Shown here: positions 17,562 through 25,926 of the stretch, piece by piece
How the letters are laid out: every line of letters starts with the position of its first letter
Numbering within the stretch: the first letter of the stretch is position 1
Assembly (NCBI GenBank): GCA_001766825.1
Contig: LYOR01000010.1
Location: 1 to 49,582, forward strand
Direction: 5' to 3'
From: Candidatus Syntropharchaeum butanivorans
GTDB taxonomy: Archaea > Halobacteriota > Syntropharchaeia > Syntropharchaeales > Syntropharchaeaceae
Length of the DNA stretch: 49,582 bases
Program-made: the position numbers and the translations under genes
The notes under the pieces: model-generated
Seen by the model: the letters and a program-made list of their open reading frames with translations, nothing else
Databases searched by the model: none
Told to the model about the DNA's origin: nothing

Positions 17562-18347
17562 TCACGTACCGACCTCGATAGGCTCACTCACCCTTTTAAT
17601 CAATGCAATAGCTGAAAGAGCAGCTAAAAAGCTTGTTTTTGGGTTTGAAGGAGATGGTAAATTCTCAAACCTGAGGTGCATCCTCCCAAAATCCCCTTCA
17701 ACCTCAACCTCATGAATGTTGAGGTCTATAGAGGGGTCCTGTATTATTCTGACCTCTGTGCGATCCGGGCCTATACCAGCAAGGCTGAGGGTGAGCGAGA
17801 CATTTACATTTGCAGGAAAGAGCTTTACAGCCTCACGTGCGGGACCCTCGAAGAGCACGCGCTCATGCATGGCGTTTTCTTCATTCTCAACACCAAATGC
17901 ACGCGGAGGTTTTCTCGTCGTGAGCCTCACTCTCTTGATCTTAGAGCCTGCTGCTGCTTTAACCCCATCTACACCAGCAATAGCCCCAGATGGTATGTAA
18001 ATCTTGCAGTTATTCGCCTCTGCAATCCTCTTTATCCTATCAAGAAGCTCCTGGTCCCCAAGCGCACCGACACTCATGATCATCACGTCCTTCCCGGCCT
18101 CAAGTGCAGGTGGGACGAACTCCTTCACCGCACCCTGAGAGGCTGCCTCGATGATGAGATCACAGACCCCGAGCATATCATCAAAGGTGAGCGCCTCAGG
18201 TGGTTCCCTGAGAAGTCCGGAAAGGTAAGAGACCTTCTCTGGGTGTCTGTCGTACAGTCCTGTTATCTTTATCCGATCCAGACTGGAAGAACCCTTTACA
18301 ATCGCTTCTGCAATAGCCCCACAACCAATGATCCCTATCCTGAGCAT
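17562..18347 (-). CDS. nadX: L-aspartate dehydrogenase
   Basis: Makes iminoaspartate for NAD synthesis using NAD(P)+. Seen: GIIGCGAIAEAIVKG at the N-terminus, CDLIIEAASQGAVKEF, and the catalytic region IPSGAIAGVDGVKAA near residue 120, then TRKPPRAF. At 261 residues it is typical. nadA and nadC are not adjacent. Lies between the small two-helix protein and the FAD enzyme on the minus strand. Confidence 0.92.
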   Translation of the reverse strand: MLRIGIIGCGAIAEAIVKGSSSLDRIKITGLYDRHPEKVSYLSGLLREPPEALTFDDMLGVCDLIIEAASQGAVKEFVPPALEAGKDVMIMSVGALGDQELLDRIKRIAEANNCKIYIPSGAIAGVDGVKAAAGSKIKRVRLTTRKPPRAFGVENEENAMHERVLFEGPAREAVKLFPANVNVSLTLSLAGIGPDRTEVRIIQDPSIDLNIHEVEVEGDFGRMHLRFENLPSPSNPKTSFLAALSAIALIKRVSEPIEVGT

Positions 18348-18382
18348 GAATAAAAAAAGAAAGAGAGGTGATCTATTTAAAA

Positions 18383-18808
18383 TTACCGATTTAAGCGCTC
18401 AAGCTTGAGCTCATCAAGCCCCCAGAGCTTATACCGCTTGTAGGTTCTGTACTCAAGCCTTATGAGGAGTAGTATCACGATCGCCGCGATCAGACCCAGA
18501 ATTCCAAGCGCCTGACGCACCGTCATGATGGTGACCCCAAACTTGAGCACAATACCAGCGATGATCGCAATCACGATCAGTGTCAGGATGGCGGTATTCT
18601 CCCACGCCTGTCGCTGGATCTGCCTTGCAACCCTCACATCAAAGGAGCACTCATCGATCGGATCGGTGGGTTTCATCCTGCAGACATCCCGGTGGAGTCT
18701 CACCTCTCTCTTCTTTGCCGGTGCCGTAGGCGCTGCTGATGGAGCAGCAGCAGCCTTCTTCTTCTTTTTCTTCTTGGCACCTGCTGGTTTTGCACCTTCT
18801 GCCGCCAT
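18383..18808 (-). CDS. Small membrane protein with Lys/Ala-rich N-terminus (unknown)
   Basis: Unrecognised. About 141 residues: a low-complexity K/A/P-rich N-terminus with seven consecutive lysines, a soluble segment with two cysteines (CRMKPTDPIDEC), then two hydrophobic helices near residues 70-90 and 98-115, and a basic tail. The layout suggests a membrane anchor with a cytoplasmic nucleic-acid- or ribosome-contacting tail, but this is guesswork. It sits 28 nt after pheS and 35 nt before nadX. An ATG 15 nt upstream is an alternative start. Confidence 0.6.
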   Translation of the reverse strand: MAAEGAKPAGAKKKKKKKAAAAPSAAPTAPAKKREVRLHRDVCRMKPTDPIDECSFDVRVARQIQRQAWENTAILTLIVIAIIAGIVLKFGVTIMTVRQALGILGLIAAIVILLLIRLEYRTYKRYKLWGLDELKLERLNR

Positions 18809-18836
18809 ATTTAACCCCGCCACCTATTCCACATTA

Positions 18837-20351
18837 TTAATATTTTAATGTTTCGCTCAACTTCACCTTTTTGAGCCAATCTATATCAGAATGATACAAT
18901 TTCCTCAGATCATCAAGTCCAAGTATTATCATACCAAGACGCGATACTCCGAGCCCCCACGCAAGGACCGGGGCCCTGATACCGAGCGGTCTTGTAACCT
19001 CCTCCCTGAAGATCCCTGCACCACCCAGCTCTATCCATCCCATCCCATCAACGTAAACCTCTGCCTCAACAGAGGGCTCTGTGTACGGGAAATAACCTGG
19101 CCTGAATCTCACATCCTCAAAGCCCATGAGATGATAGAAGGTTGAAAGACACCCTAAAAGGTTTGCAAACGAGACCCCCTCATCCATCACGATCCCCTCA
19201 AGCTGCTCAAACTCTGGGGTATGGGTTGCATCCATCGTCTCTCTTCTGTAGACTCGATCGATGCAGAAAACCTTTACAGGTGGATTTGGATGCTCTGCAA
19301 GGTACCTTATCGTAATCGCGGTTGTATGGGTCCTCAGAAGCTTCTGTCTTGCGATATCCTCCCTCCACCTCCCACCCCAACCTTTTGATCCGGTATCGCC
19401 ACCATGCTCATGAACCGCCCTCACCTTATCCACGAGTGCCTCAGGTAGCTCATCCTCCAGATCAAGGTAAAATGTATCCTGCATCTCACGGGCAGGGTGA
19501 TCCTGGGGCTGGAAGAGTACGTCAAAGTTCCAGAAGGAGGATTGCACGATCTCTCCTTTAATCTCGGTAAAACCCATCTCGATAAATATCCTGCGGATCG
19601 TATCGAGTATCCGCTGGTAAGGGTGAATCTTTGCCGGATAGATCTCCTTTGCCTTAAGAGTAACGTCATAAGGAACGATGTATCCATCCTTCCACCCTCC
19701 GGTTCTGAGAAGCTCCGGTGTGATCCTCGTAATCTCCTTCACATCCCGTTCGATAAGATCCCTGTTAAGATCTACCCATCTCCTTCCTTCATCTGTAACA
19801 GAAAAGATCCGCTGCTTCTGCACCGTGACATCAACAAGCCCCCTGCTCCTCAAAACCTTGAGTACATCCAGTGCCCGCCCTCTCTCAATCCCCAGCTCAT
19901 CAGGTGGGAGGGTCTTATCCCCCAACCTTGAAAGGATGATCTCATCCTCACCGGGATCAGGCTTCTCAACCGGCTCAAGCCACCCCTTATCGATCCTTGC
20001 CCACCCTTTTTTCTTGAGCCATCCGAGTGCGATACTCACAATCTCGGGTGGAAAAACCTCTTTTATCTCTTTTATCTGAGCCTTTCTCTTTCCAAGGATA
20101 TACTCAAGTACCTGACGCTCAGGAAGCCCTTTTTCCACGTAGAGCTTCCCTTCCTCGGTCAGTGAGTAGAGTTCCCATCGATTCTCCTCAACTCTGACAA
20201 AACCAATCTCAGAAAGGACCATTACAGATCTTATCGTTTGTTCTCGCCCAAATGGAGACTTTTCAACCAGTTCATCCTCAAAAAGAGATCCGGATTCGAG
20301 GAGAATTCTCAGTATTGATCTCTCCTTCGATGTTAACCTCTCATGATCCAT
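18837..20351 (-). CDS. pheS: Phenylalanyl-tRNA synthetase alpha subunit (archaeal type)
   Basis: About 504 residues. The N-terminal third contains winged-helix repeats (SKERSILRILLESGSLFEDELVEKSPF...) as in archaeal/eukaryotic PheS, followed by the class II core (HPYQRILDTIRRIFIEMGFTEI; RTHTTAITIRYLAE; FEQLEGIVMDEG; ELGGAGIFREEVTRPLG; WGLGVSRLGMI). pheT is not in the window. Two consecutive ATGs exist: the first begins on the last base of tRNA-Phe, the second at 20351 lies wholly outside it and is given here. Confidence 0.94.
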   Translation of the reverse strand: MDHERLTSKERSILRILLESGSLFEDELVEKSPFGREQTIRSVMVLSEIGFVRVEENRWELYSLTEEGKLYVEKGLPERQVLEYILGKRKAQIKEIKEVFPPEIVSIALGWLKKKGWARIDKGWLEPVEKPDPGEDEIILSRLGDKTLPPDELGIERGRALDVLKVLRSRGLVDVTVQKQRIFSVTDEGRRWVDLNRDLIERDVKEITRITPELLRTGGWKDGYIVPYDVTLKAKEIYPAKIHPYQRILDTIRRIFIEMGFTEIKGEIVQSSFWNFDVLFQPQDHPAREMQDTFYLDLEDELPEALVDKVRAVHEHGGDTGSKGWGGRWREDIARQKLLRTHTTAITIRYLAEHPNPPVKVFCIDRVYRRETMDATHTPEFEQLEGIVMDEGVSFANLLGCLSTFYHLMGFEDVRFRPGYFPYTEPSVEAEVYVDGMGWIELGGAGIFREEVTRPLGIRAPVLAWGLGVSRLGMIILGLDDLRKLYHSDIDWLKKVKLSETLKY

Positions 20352-20353
20352 CA

Positions 20354-20426
20354 TGCCCGGACCCGGACTTGAACCGGGGACATCCAGATCTTCAGTCTGG
20401 CGCTCTCCCAACTGAGCTACCCGGGC
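20354..20426 (-). tRNA. tRNA-Phe (GAA)
   Basis: Full cloverleaf on the minus strand. The acceptor GCCCGGG pairs with TCCGGGC, the discriminator is A, and no CCA is encoded. The anticodon stem-loop is CAGAC-TGAAG-ATCTG with anticodon GAA. The T arm is CCCGG-TTCAAGT-CCGGG. Its last base is the first base of an in-frame ATG of pheS. Confidence 0.96.
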
Positions 20427-20435
20427 GACCCAGGA

Positions 20436-20508
20436 TGGGCCCGATGCGATTCGAACGCATGATCCTCGCCGTGTAAGGGCGATGTCATAACCCCTAGACC
20501 ACGGGCCC
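20436..20508 (-). tRNA. tRNA-Val (TAC)
   Basis: Cloverleaf on the minus strand: acceptor GGGCCCG with CGGGCCC (seven perfect pairs), discriminator A, anticodon loop CTTACAC giving TAC, T arm ATGCG-TTCGAAT-CGCAT. Nine bases separate it from tRNA-Phe, so the two are probably one transcript. Confidence 0.96.
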
Positions 20509-20559
20509 GCCCCACACGGATCAATCGCTCGGATCAGATATTAACCTTTCGAAGTGAGA

Positions 20560-20634
20560 CGGACGTGACGGGATTTGAACCCGCGACTTGCAGCTTAGGA
20601 GGCTGCCGCCCTATCCAGACTAGGCCACACGCCC
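20560..20634 (-). tRNA. tRNA-Arg (CCT)
   Basis: Cloverleaf on the minus strand: acceptor GGGCGTG with CACGTCC (one G-T pair), discriminator G, anticodon stem GCAGC/GCTGC with loop CTCCTAA giving CCT. It lies 51 nt upstream of tRNA-Val. Confidence 0.95.
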
Positions 20635-20658
20635 ATCTATTTAATAGCATGACCGCTC

Positions 20659-21093
20659 TTAAATCTTTTCATACTCAACCTCAAGGTCTGCAAGCCTCTC
20701 AAGCGGTACAACTTTAACCCCCCCTTTCCTCCTCACCCCTTCCTCCCCACAGCCTTTAACAACAATTATCGTGGCATACTCCGAGAAACCAAGCTCTTTT
20801 GCGATCTTTTTAGAGACATCTCGCCAGCTCTGGGCTTCTCTTGCTCTGTAGTTCCGATAAGTGGTTGGAGATTTACACTCGATAAACAGAACTGACTCCT
20901 TATTCCATACGACTGCATCATACTCCAGAAGAGGTTGTCCATTCTTCAGCTCTCTGCACTCAAGATCAAAGATGATCGCACGATCCGGGAATAACTCAAT
21001 CAAGCTCTGGCGGAGGCTGGCCTCACTCTCCCGGGGTTCTGTCCTTGGCTTCAGGATGTAGTTATCTGTTATAAATCTCATTCGCACACTCAT
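20659..21093 (-). CDS. Predicted PD-(D/E)XK nuclease-like protein (unknown role)
   Basis: A 144-residue soluble protein. LLEYDAVVWNKESVLFIECKSPT gives an Asp followed by E-C-K, the core of the PD-(D/E)XK fold, with an upstream acidic helix (ESEASLRQSLIELF) typical of small archaeal members. There is no partner methylase or helicase beside it. A second in-frame ATG four codons in is possible. It reads toward the tRNA cluster. Confidence 0.6.
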   Translation of the reverse strand: MSVRMRFITDNYILKPRTEPRESEASLRQSLIELFPDRAIIFDLECRELKNGQPLLEYDAVVWNKESVLFIECKSPTTYRNYRAREAQSWRDVSKKIAKELGFSEYATIIVVKGCGEEGVRRKGGVKVVPLERLADLEVEYEKI

Positions 21094-21134
21094 CGTGCTA
21101 TTTTATCATTATAATTCGGTAAAAGCTTTCTCAT

Positions 21135-21148
21135 TCTCCAGCTGGAGA
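21135..21148. promoter_or_regulatory. Perfect 14-bp palindrome upstream of the frhB/hdrA operon
   Basis: TCTCCAGCTGGAGA is perfectly self-complementary and lies 134 nt before the first start codon of the operon, in the intergenic space shared with the divergent nuclease-like gene. It could be an operator; no regulator is adjacent. Confidence 0.35.
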
Positions 21149-21281
21149 CCATCACGTTCTTTCAGGACAGATAGATGTATAAGAGCGTGAATTGATGGCT
21201 CTTAAATGGAAAAGTTTTTATTATGACCCCCGGAGTTTACCTATGTCGTGTAGTTGGATTAATTCGTGGGAAGGGACTTCC

Positions 21282-22355
21282 ATGTTAATCGGTGATTATG
21301 GGGAGATAAAAAGCTTTGAGGATCTGAAGGCTGAGATTATTGATCAGGATCTTTGTGCAGGGTGTGGAACCTGTGCTGCCTTCTGTGAGGCTATCGAGAT
21401 GGAGGGGGATAGGCCAAAGCTGGTGGGAGATTGCGCACTTGTCAGAGGGGCATTGAAGTGCGGGACGTGTTATGAGATCTGTCCAAAGCGAACAAACGGT
21501 GATGCAACGATCATCGAGAAGTTTCTCTCGAAGGAAAAGACCGATGAATTATTCGGGAATTACGTTGGTATCTATGCTCTAAGGTCCACAAATGCAGAAA
21601 TAGCAGAGAAAGCACAGGATGGTGGTGCGGTATCTGCGATAATACACTACCTGCTCTCAACAGGTACGGTTGACTGTGGTGTAATATCCCAGCGGGATGA
21701 AGAGTGGCGGGCATTTCCACTCGTGGTCACAGCCCCGGACGATGTGACGAAGGGTAGTGGAACGAGATACGCGATCTCACCCAATGTCGAGGCGCTCGGT
21801 GACGCGATAAGGGATGGGATGCTGCGTGTTGCGTTCGTTGGTACCCCCTGTCAGGTTAAGGGTGTTAGAAACCTCCAGACAAAGCTATTGGAGAAGATTG
21901 AGAAGATTGATATCGTTAATATCGGGCTTTTTTGCACTGAAAACTTCAGATACGATAGTTTCATCGAGTACATGAGGCCACGTCTTGAGGAGAAAGGACT
22001 CAAGATCACAGATGTGACAAAGACAGAGATCACGAAGGGTAAGTTCTTCTTCAGGAGTCCAAAGGGGGACGTGACACTCAAGATCTCAGAGCTTGAACCG
22101 ATCATCCCAAATAACTGCAGAAACTGTATTGACTTCGCAGCAGAGCTTGCAGATATCTCCGTTGGATCGGTTGGATCCCCAGATGGATGGTCAACCGTGA
22201 TCACACGAAACGAGAGGTCGGATGAGATCATCAAGAGGATGATCGAGGAGGGGCTTTTCGAGGTGCAGGAAGAGGTCAATCTCAAGATAATTCACACACT
22301 CTGCAGCAAGAAACGTGAGAGGCTTAAGGCGAAAGAAACGGAGGGCGGTGAATGA
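21282..22355 (+). CDS. FrhB/FdhB-like F420-dependent oxidoreductase subunit
   Basis: About 357 residues. A 4Fe-4S motif CAGCGTCAAFC lies near residues 24-34 with a second cysteine group (CGTCYEICPK). KAQDGGAVSAIIHYLL, GTPCQVKGVRNLQ and IGLFCTENF are the FrhB-family flavin/F420-binding blocks, followed by CRNCIDFAAELADISVGSVG. FrhB-like proteins pass hydride between F420 and an FAD/FeS chain. The start at 21282 is chosen because the ferredoxin motif sits right after it. The next gene overlaps by 4 nt (ATGA), so it probably serves HdrA. Confidence 0.88.
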   Translation: MLIGDYGEIKSFEDLKAEIIDQDLCAGCGTCAAFCEAIEMEGDRPKLVGDCALVRGALKCGTCYEICPKRTNGDATIIEKFLSKEKTDELFGNYVGIYALRSTNAEIAEKAQDGGAVSAIIHYLLSTGTVDCGVISQRDEEWRAFPLVVTAPDDVTKGSGTRYAISPNVEALGDAIRDGMLRVAFVGTPCQVKGVRNLQTKLLEKIEKIDIVNIGLFCTENFRYDSFIEYMRPRLEEKGLKITDVTKTEITKGKFFFRSPKGDVTLKISELEPIIPNNCRNCIDFAAELADISVGSVGSPDGWSTVITRNERSDEIIKRMIEEGLFEVQEEVNLKIIHTLCSKKRERLKAKETEGGE

Positions 22356-23995
22356 GCGAGGAGGAGACGGTAGTATACAGCTGCTACTGTGCACTCTCAG
22401 AGGATGAGATAAAGGAGGTGGGAGGGGAGCTGAAGGAGGTTGATGGCGTCAAAGATGTCCTGGATGGATATGACCTCTGCTCAGCCTCAGGACAGGAGGA
22501 CCTTATAAAAGAGATCAAGGAGAAGGGTATAAAGAGATTGCTTCTTCTATGTAGTGCCTCTAAGCTACCAGATCTGACATTTGACCGTGTTTTGAGAGAG
22601 ACTGGAGTTGATCCGATTATCATCCCACTCAAAGGGAAAGAAGACCTTGTTGAGCGTGTTAAAGAAGCGATATCAAGCACGCCCTCCCCAAAGACTACCA
22701 GGAAAGTCGTACCTGCCGCCCTTGTCATAGGCGGTGGTATTGCAGGGATCCAGGCATCGCTTGATATCGCAGATGCCGGGTTTAAGGTCTACCTTGTTGA
22801 GCGGGAGCCATCGATCGGTGGGCACATGGCCCAGCTTGACAAGACGTTCCCGACCTTAGACTGCTCAGCCTGTATTCTCACACCGAAGATGGTGGATGTA
22901 CCTCGAAACGAGAATATAGAGCTTATAACGTACGCAGAGGTGACAAAAGTTGAGGGGGAGGCTGGAGATTTCCATGTGACGGTCGTCAAGAAGCCGAGAT
23001 ACGTGGATGAGAATAAGTGTACCGGGTGTGGGGTCTGTGCAGAGGTCTGCCCGGTCTACTTCAAGAGTGAGTTCAATATGGAGCTTGGGGTGAGAAAGGC
23101 CGCATTTGTTCCTTTCCCCCAGGCGGTACCACTGAAGTATACGCTCTCCCGTGATGCCTGTATGCGGTGCGGGCTCTGTAAGATTGCATGTGAGGCCGGG
23201 GCGATAGATTATGACCAGAAAGAGACAGTTTATGAGCTTAATGTGGGGTGCATCGTTGTTGCAACAGGGTATGACCAGTTTGATGCCAGGCTCAAGCCAG
23301 AGTATGGGTATGGGAAGTATGATAATGTCATCACTGGCCTTGAGTTTGAACGGATGGTGAGCCCCTCAGGACCCACCGGGGGTAAGGTTCTTATCAACGG
23401 GAAGCCACCCACGAAGGTTGTATTCATCCAGTGTGTTGGATCCAGGGATAAGAACCACAATCCATACTGTTCAAGGGTCTGTTGCATGTATGCTGCAAAA
23501 CAGGCGCACCTTATCCGTGAAAAAGTCCATGATGCAGAGATTACGATCTGCTATATGGACGTGAGGGCATTTGGAAAAGGGTATGAAGAGTTTTATGAGC
23601 GGGTCCAGCGAGAGCGGGTTCTGTATGTCAGGGGAAACCCCTCCGAGATATATAAACGAGGGGATATGCTCGTGGTAAGGGGAGAGGACACACTTACAGG
23701 TGAAGCCTATGAGCGGGAGGCTGACCTCGTCGTGCTTGCAACAGGGATAACGCCCAGAGCTGATTCAAAGGCTGTTGCAGAGCTTCTTGGGCTTGATCTT
23801 GATGAAAATGGATTTTTCAGGGAGATAGACCCGCAGCACGCGATCGATACTCCCAGGGAAGGCGTATTCCTTGCAGGATGCTGTCAATCTCCAAAGGATA
23901 TCCCTGATACGGTCGCACAGGCATCAGGTGCTGCTGCAAAGGCTGCGATCTTCCTTTCAAGATCCAAGAAGGCCGAGGAGGAGGTTCTGGCATGA
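22352..23995 (+). CDS. hdrA: HdrA-like electron-bifurcating/confurcating flavoprotein, short form
   Basis: A 547-residue HdrA homologue. The FAD domain starts near residue 123 (ALVIGGGIAGIQASLDIADAG...LVEREPSIGGHMAQLDKTFP). TLDCSACILTPKM keeps both cysteines of the HdrA-specific loop. QCVGSRDKN...YCSRVCCMY is the unusual HdrA FeS site. Two ferredoxin motifs are inserted (CTGCGVCAEVCP; CMRCGLCKIACE). The N-terminus (about 115 residues) is divergent and lacks the usual CHCG opening, and the C-terminal two-cluster ferredoxin domain is missing. It overlaps the next hdrA by 4 nt. Confidence 0.9.
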   Translation: MSEEETVVYSCYCALSEDEIKEVGGELKEVDGVKDVLDGYDLCSASGQEDLIKEIKEKGIKRLLLLCSASKLPDLTFDRVLRETGVDPIIIPLKGKEDLVERVKEAISSTPSPKTTRKVVPAALVIGGGIAGIQASLDIADAGFKVYLVEREPSIGGHMAQLDKTFPTLDCSACILTPKMVDVPRNENIELITYAEVTKVEGEAGDFHVTVVKKPRYVDENKCTGCGVCAEVCPVYFKSEFNMELGVRKAAFVPFPQAVPLKYTLSRDACMRCGLCKIACEAGAIDYDQKETVYELNVGCIVVATGYDQFDARLKPEYGYGKYDNVITGLEFERMVSPSGPTGGKVLINGKPPTKVVFIQCVGSRDKNHNPYCSRVCCMYAAKQAHLIREKVHDAEITICYMDVRAFGKGYEEFYERVQRERVLYVRGNPSEIYKRGDMLVVRGEDTLTGEAYEREADLVVLATGITPRADSKAVAELLGLDLDENGFFREIDPQHAIDTPREGVFLAGCCQSPKDIPDTVAQASGAAAKAAIFLSRSKKAEEEVLA

Positions 23996-25926
23996 TAGGG
24001 GTGTATGTCTGCCACTGCGGCATCAACATCGCATCAACCGTAGACGTCAAAGCCGTTGCAGAGTACGCATCAACGCTTCCGGGTGTGACGATTGCGAGGG
24101 ACTACCAGTACATGTGCTCGGATCCGGGACAGGAGCTCATAAAGAAGGACATCAAGGAGTATGGGCTAAAACGGGTTGTTGTTGCATCCTGCTCTCCCAG
24201 AATGCATGAGATAACCTTTAGGGGGGTCGTCGAGGATGCAGGTCTCAACCCCTACTGCTTCGAGATGGCAAACCTCCGGGAGCACTGCTCATGGGTGCAT
24301 ATGGACAGGGAAAAAGCGACAGAGAAGGCAAAGGATCTTGTTAGAAGTGCGGTTGCAAAGGCGCTACTTCTGGCACCACTTGAGCGAAGAGAGGTGGGTG
24401 TTACACCGAGTGCACTTGTCATCGGGGGTGGAGTCGCGGGGCTTGAGGCTGCACTTGATATCGCTGATGCAGGCTTCAGGACGTACCTTGTTGAGCGTGA
24501 ACCCACGCTTGGTGGACATGCAGCACAGATAGGGCGGTTGTTCCCAACGATGGATGATGCCTCATGCCTCGTCGTCCCGAAGATGATGGCTGTGCGGGAG
24601 CACCCGAATATTGAGGTGATGACAGACAGTGAGGTTGTTGAGGTTGAGGGTTACATCGGTAACTTTGAGATCACGGTTTTGAGACACCCGAGGTATGTGG
24701 ATCTTGAGAGGTGTACTGCATGCGGAAAGTGCACGGAGGTTTGCCCGGTTGAGGTTCCTGATGAGTTCAATCGGAACCTTGGGATGAGAAAGGCGATATA
24801 CCTCCCGTTTAGCGCTGCTATTCCTCCGACATACCGGATTGATCCTGAGAATTGTCTCCATTTCAAGGGCGAATCATGCAGTGCGTGTGTGGATGTGTGC
24901 GGAGAGGATGCCATCAGACTGGATGAAAGTGAGGAGAAAATAAAGCTTGATATAGGCACAATCGTTCTTGCAACCGGATATGAGCCGTTTGACGCCAGGT
25001 TAAAGCCTGAGTTCGGTTATGGAAAGTATGAGAACGTTGTAACCGGGCTTGATCTTGAACGCATGCTTGCAAAAGATGGGCCCACAGGGGGTAAGGTCCT
25101 TGTTAAAGGGAAAGAGCCTGAGAAGATTGCGTTCATCCAGTGTGTTGGATCCAGGGATAAGCAGGTTGGTAATGAGTACTGCTCAAGGGTCTGTTGCATG
25201 TACACAGCAAAGCAGGCGCGGATCCTGCGCGAGATGTACCCTGATGCAGTGGTGAAGGTATTCTTCATGGATGTGAGAGCATTTGGCAAGGGTTATGAGG
25301 AGTTCTGGGAGGAAACACAGCGAAGCGGTGTGCTGTATGTGAGGGGAAACCCATCTGAGATCTACAGGAAGGGTGATAGGGTCGTTGTGAGAGGAGAGGA
25401 CACCCTTCTCGGTGAGCCGTATGAAGAGGAGTTTGACCTGGTCGTGCTTGCAACAGGGCTTGTTCCAAGGGCAGATACCCGTGAGTTTGGCAACCTCCTG
25501 AAGGTATCAAGGAGTGCGGATGGCTTCTATCTTGAGGCCCACCCCAAGCTGCGACCTGTTGATACAGCAACAGATGGGGTATACCTTGCAGGCTGCTGCC
25601 AGGGTCCGAAAGATATCACTGATACGATCTCACAGGCAAACGGTACCGCGGTCAAGGCATGTATACCTCTGTTTATCGGTAAAGTTGCGATCGAGCCGAC
25701 GACGTCGATGATCGACAGCCTCATATGCTCAGGGTGCCGGGTCTGTGAAGGGATCTGCGCGTACGGTGCGCTCAAGTTTGATCCAGAAGCCGGTGTTATG
25801 ACCGTTAATGAGGTACTCTGCAAGGGGTGCGGATCATGTGCCTCAGCATGTCCATCCAGTGCTATCTCAATGAAGCACTTCATGGATAAGCAGATATTCG
25901 CACAGATAGAGGCGATTGTCTCCTGA
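23992..25926 (+). CDS. hdrA: HdrA-like electron-transfer flavoprotein, full-length form
   Basis: A 644-residue homologue with the standard N-terminal domain (IGVYVCHCGINIA...CSPRMHE), an FAD domain (ALVIGGGVAGLEAALDIADAG), and QCVGSRDKQ...YCSRVCC. It has a ferredoxin pair in the middle (CTACGKCTEVCP; CLHFKGESCSACVDVC) and two more clusters at the C-terminus (CSGCRVCEGIC; CKGCGSCASACP). In the HdrA loop it reads FPTMDDASCLVVPKM, so the first cysteine is an Asp. No hdrB or hdrC is nearby. Together with its shorter neighbour and FrhB it may form an F420/ferredoxin-linked complex. Confidence 0.92.
   Translation: MIGVYVCHCGINIASTVDVKAVAEYASTLPGVTIARDYQYMCSDPGQELIKKDIKEYGLKRVVVASCSPRMHEITFRGVVEDAGLNPYCFEMANLREHCSWVHMDREKATEKAKDLVRSAVAKALLLAPLERREVGVTPSALVIGGGVAGLEAALDIADAGFRTYLVEREPTLGGHAAQIGRLFPTMDDASCLVVPKMMAVREHPNIEVMTDSEVVEVEGYIGNFEITVLRHPRYVDLERCTACGKCTEVCPVEVPDEFNRNLGMRKAIYLPFSAAIPPTYRIDPENCLHFKGESCSACVDVCGEDAIRLDESEEKIKLDIGTIVLATGYEPFDARLKPEFGYGKYENVVTGLDLERMLAKDGPTGGKVLVKGKEPEKIAFIQCVGSRDKQVGNEYCSRVCCMYTAKQARILREMYPDAVVKVFFMDVRAFGKGYEEFWEETQRSGVLYVRGNPSEIYRKGDRVVVRGEDTLLGEPYEEEFDLVVLATGLVPRADTREFGNLLKVSRSADGFYLEAHPKLRPVDTATDGVYLAGCCQGPKDITDTISQANGTAVKACIPLFIGKVAIEPTTSMIDSLICSGCRVCEGICAYGALKFDPEAGVMTVNEVLCKGCGSCASACPSSAISMKHFMDKQIFAQIEAIVS

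Noticed and set aside
20252..20476. Plus-strand frame across the tRNA genes
   Set aside because: It is the antisense of pheS and two tRNAs, so not a gene.
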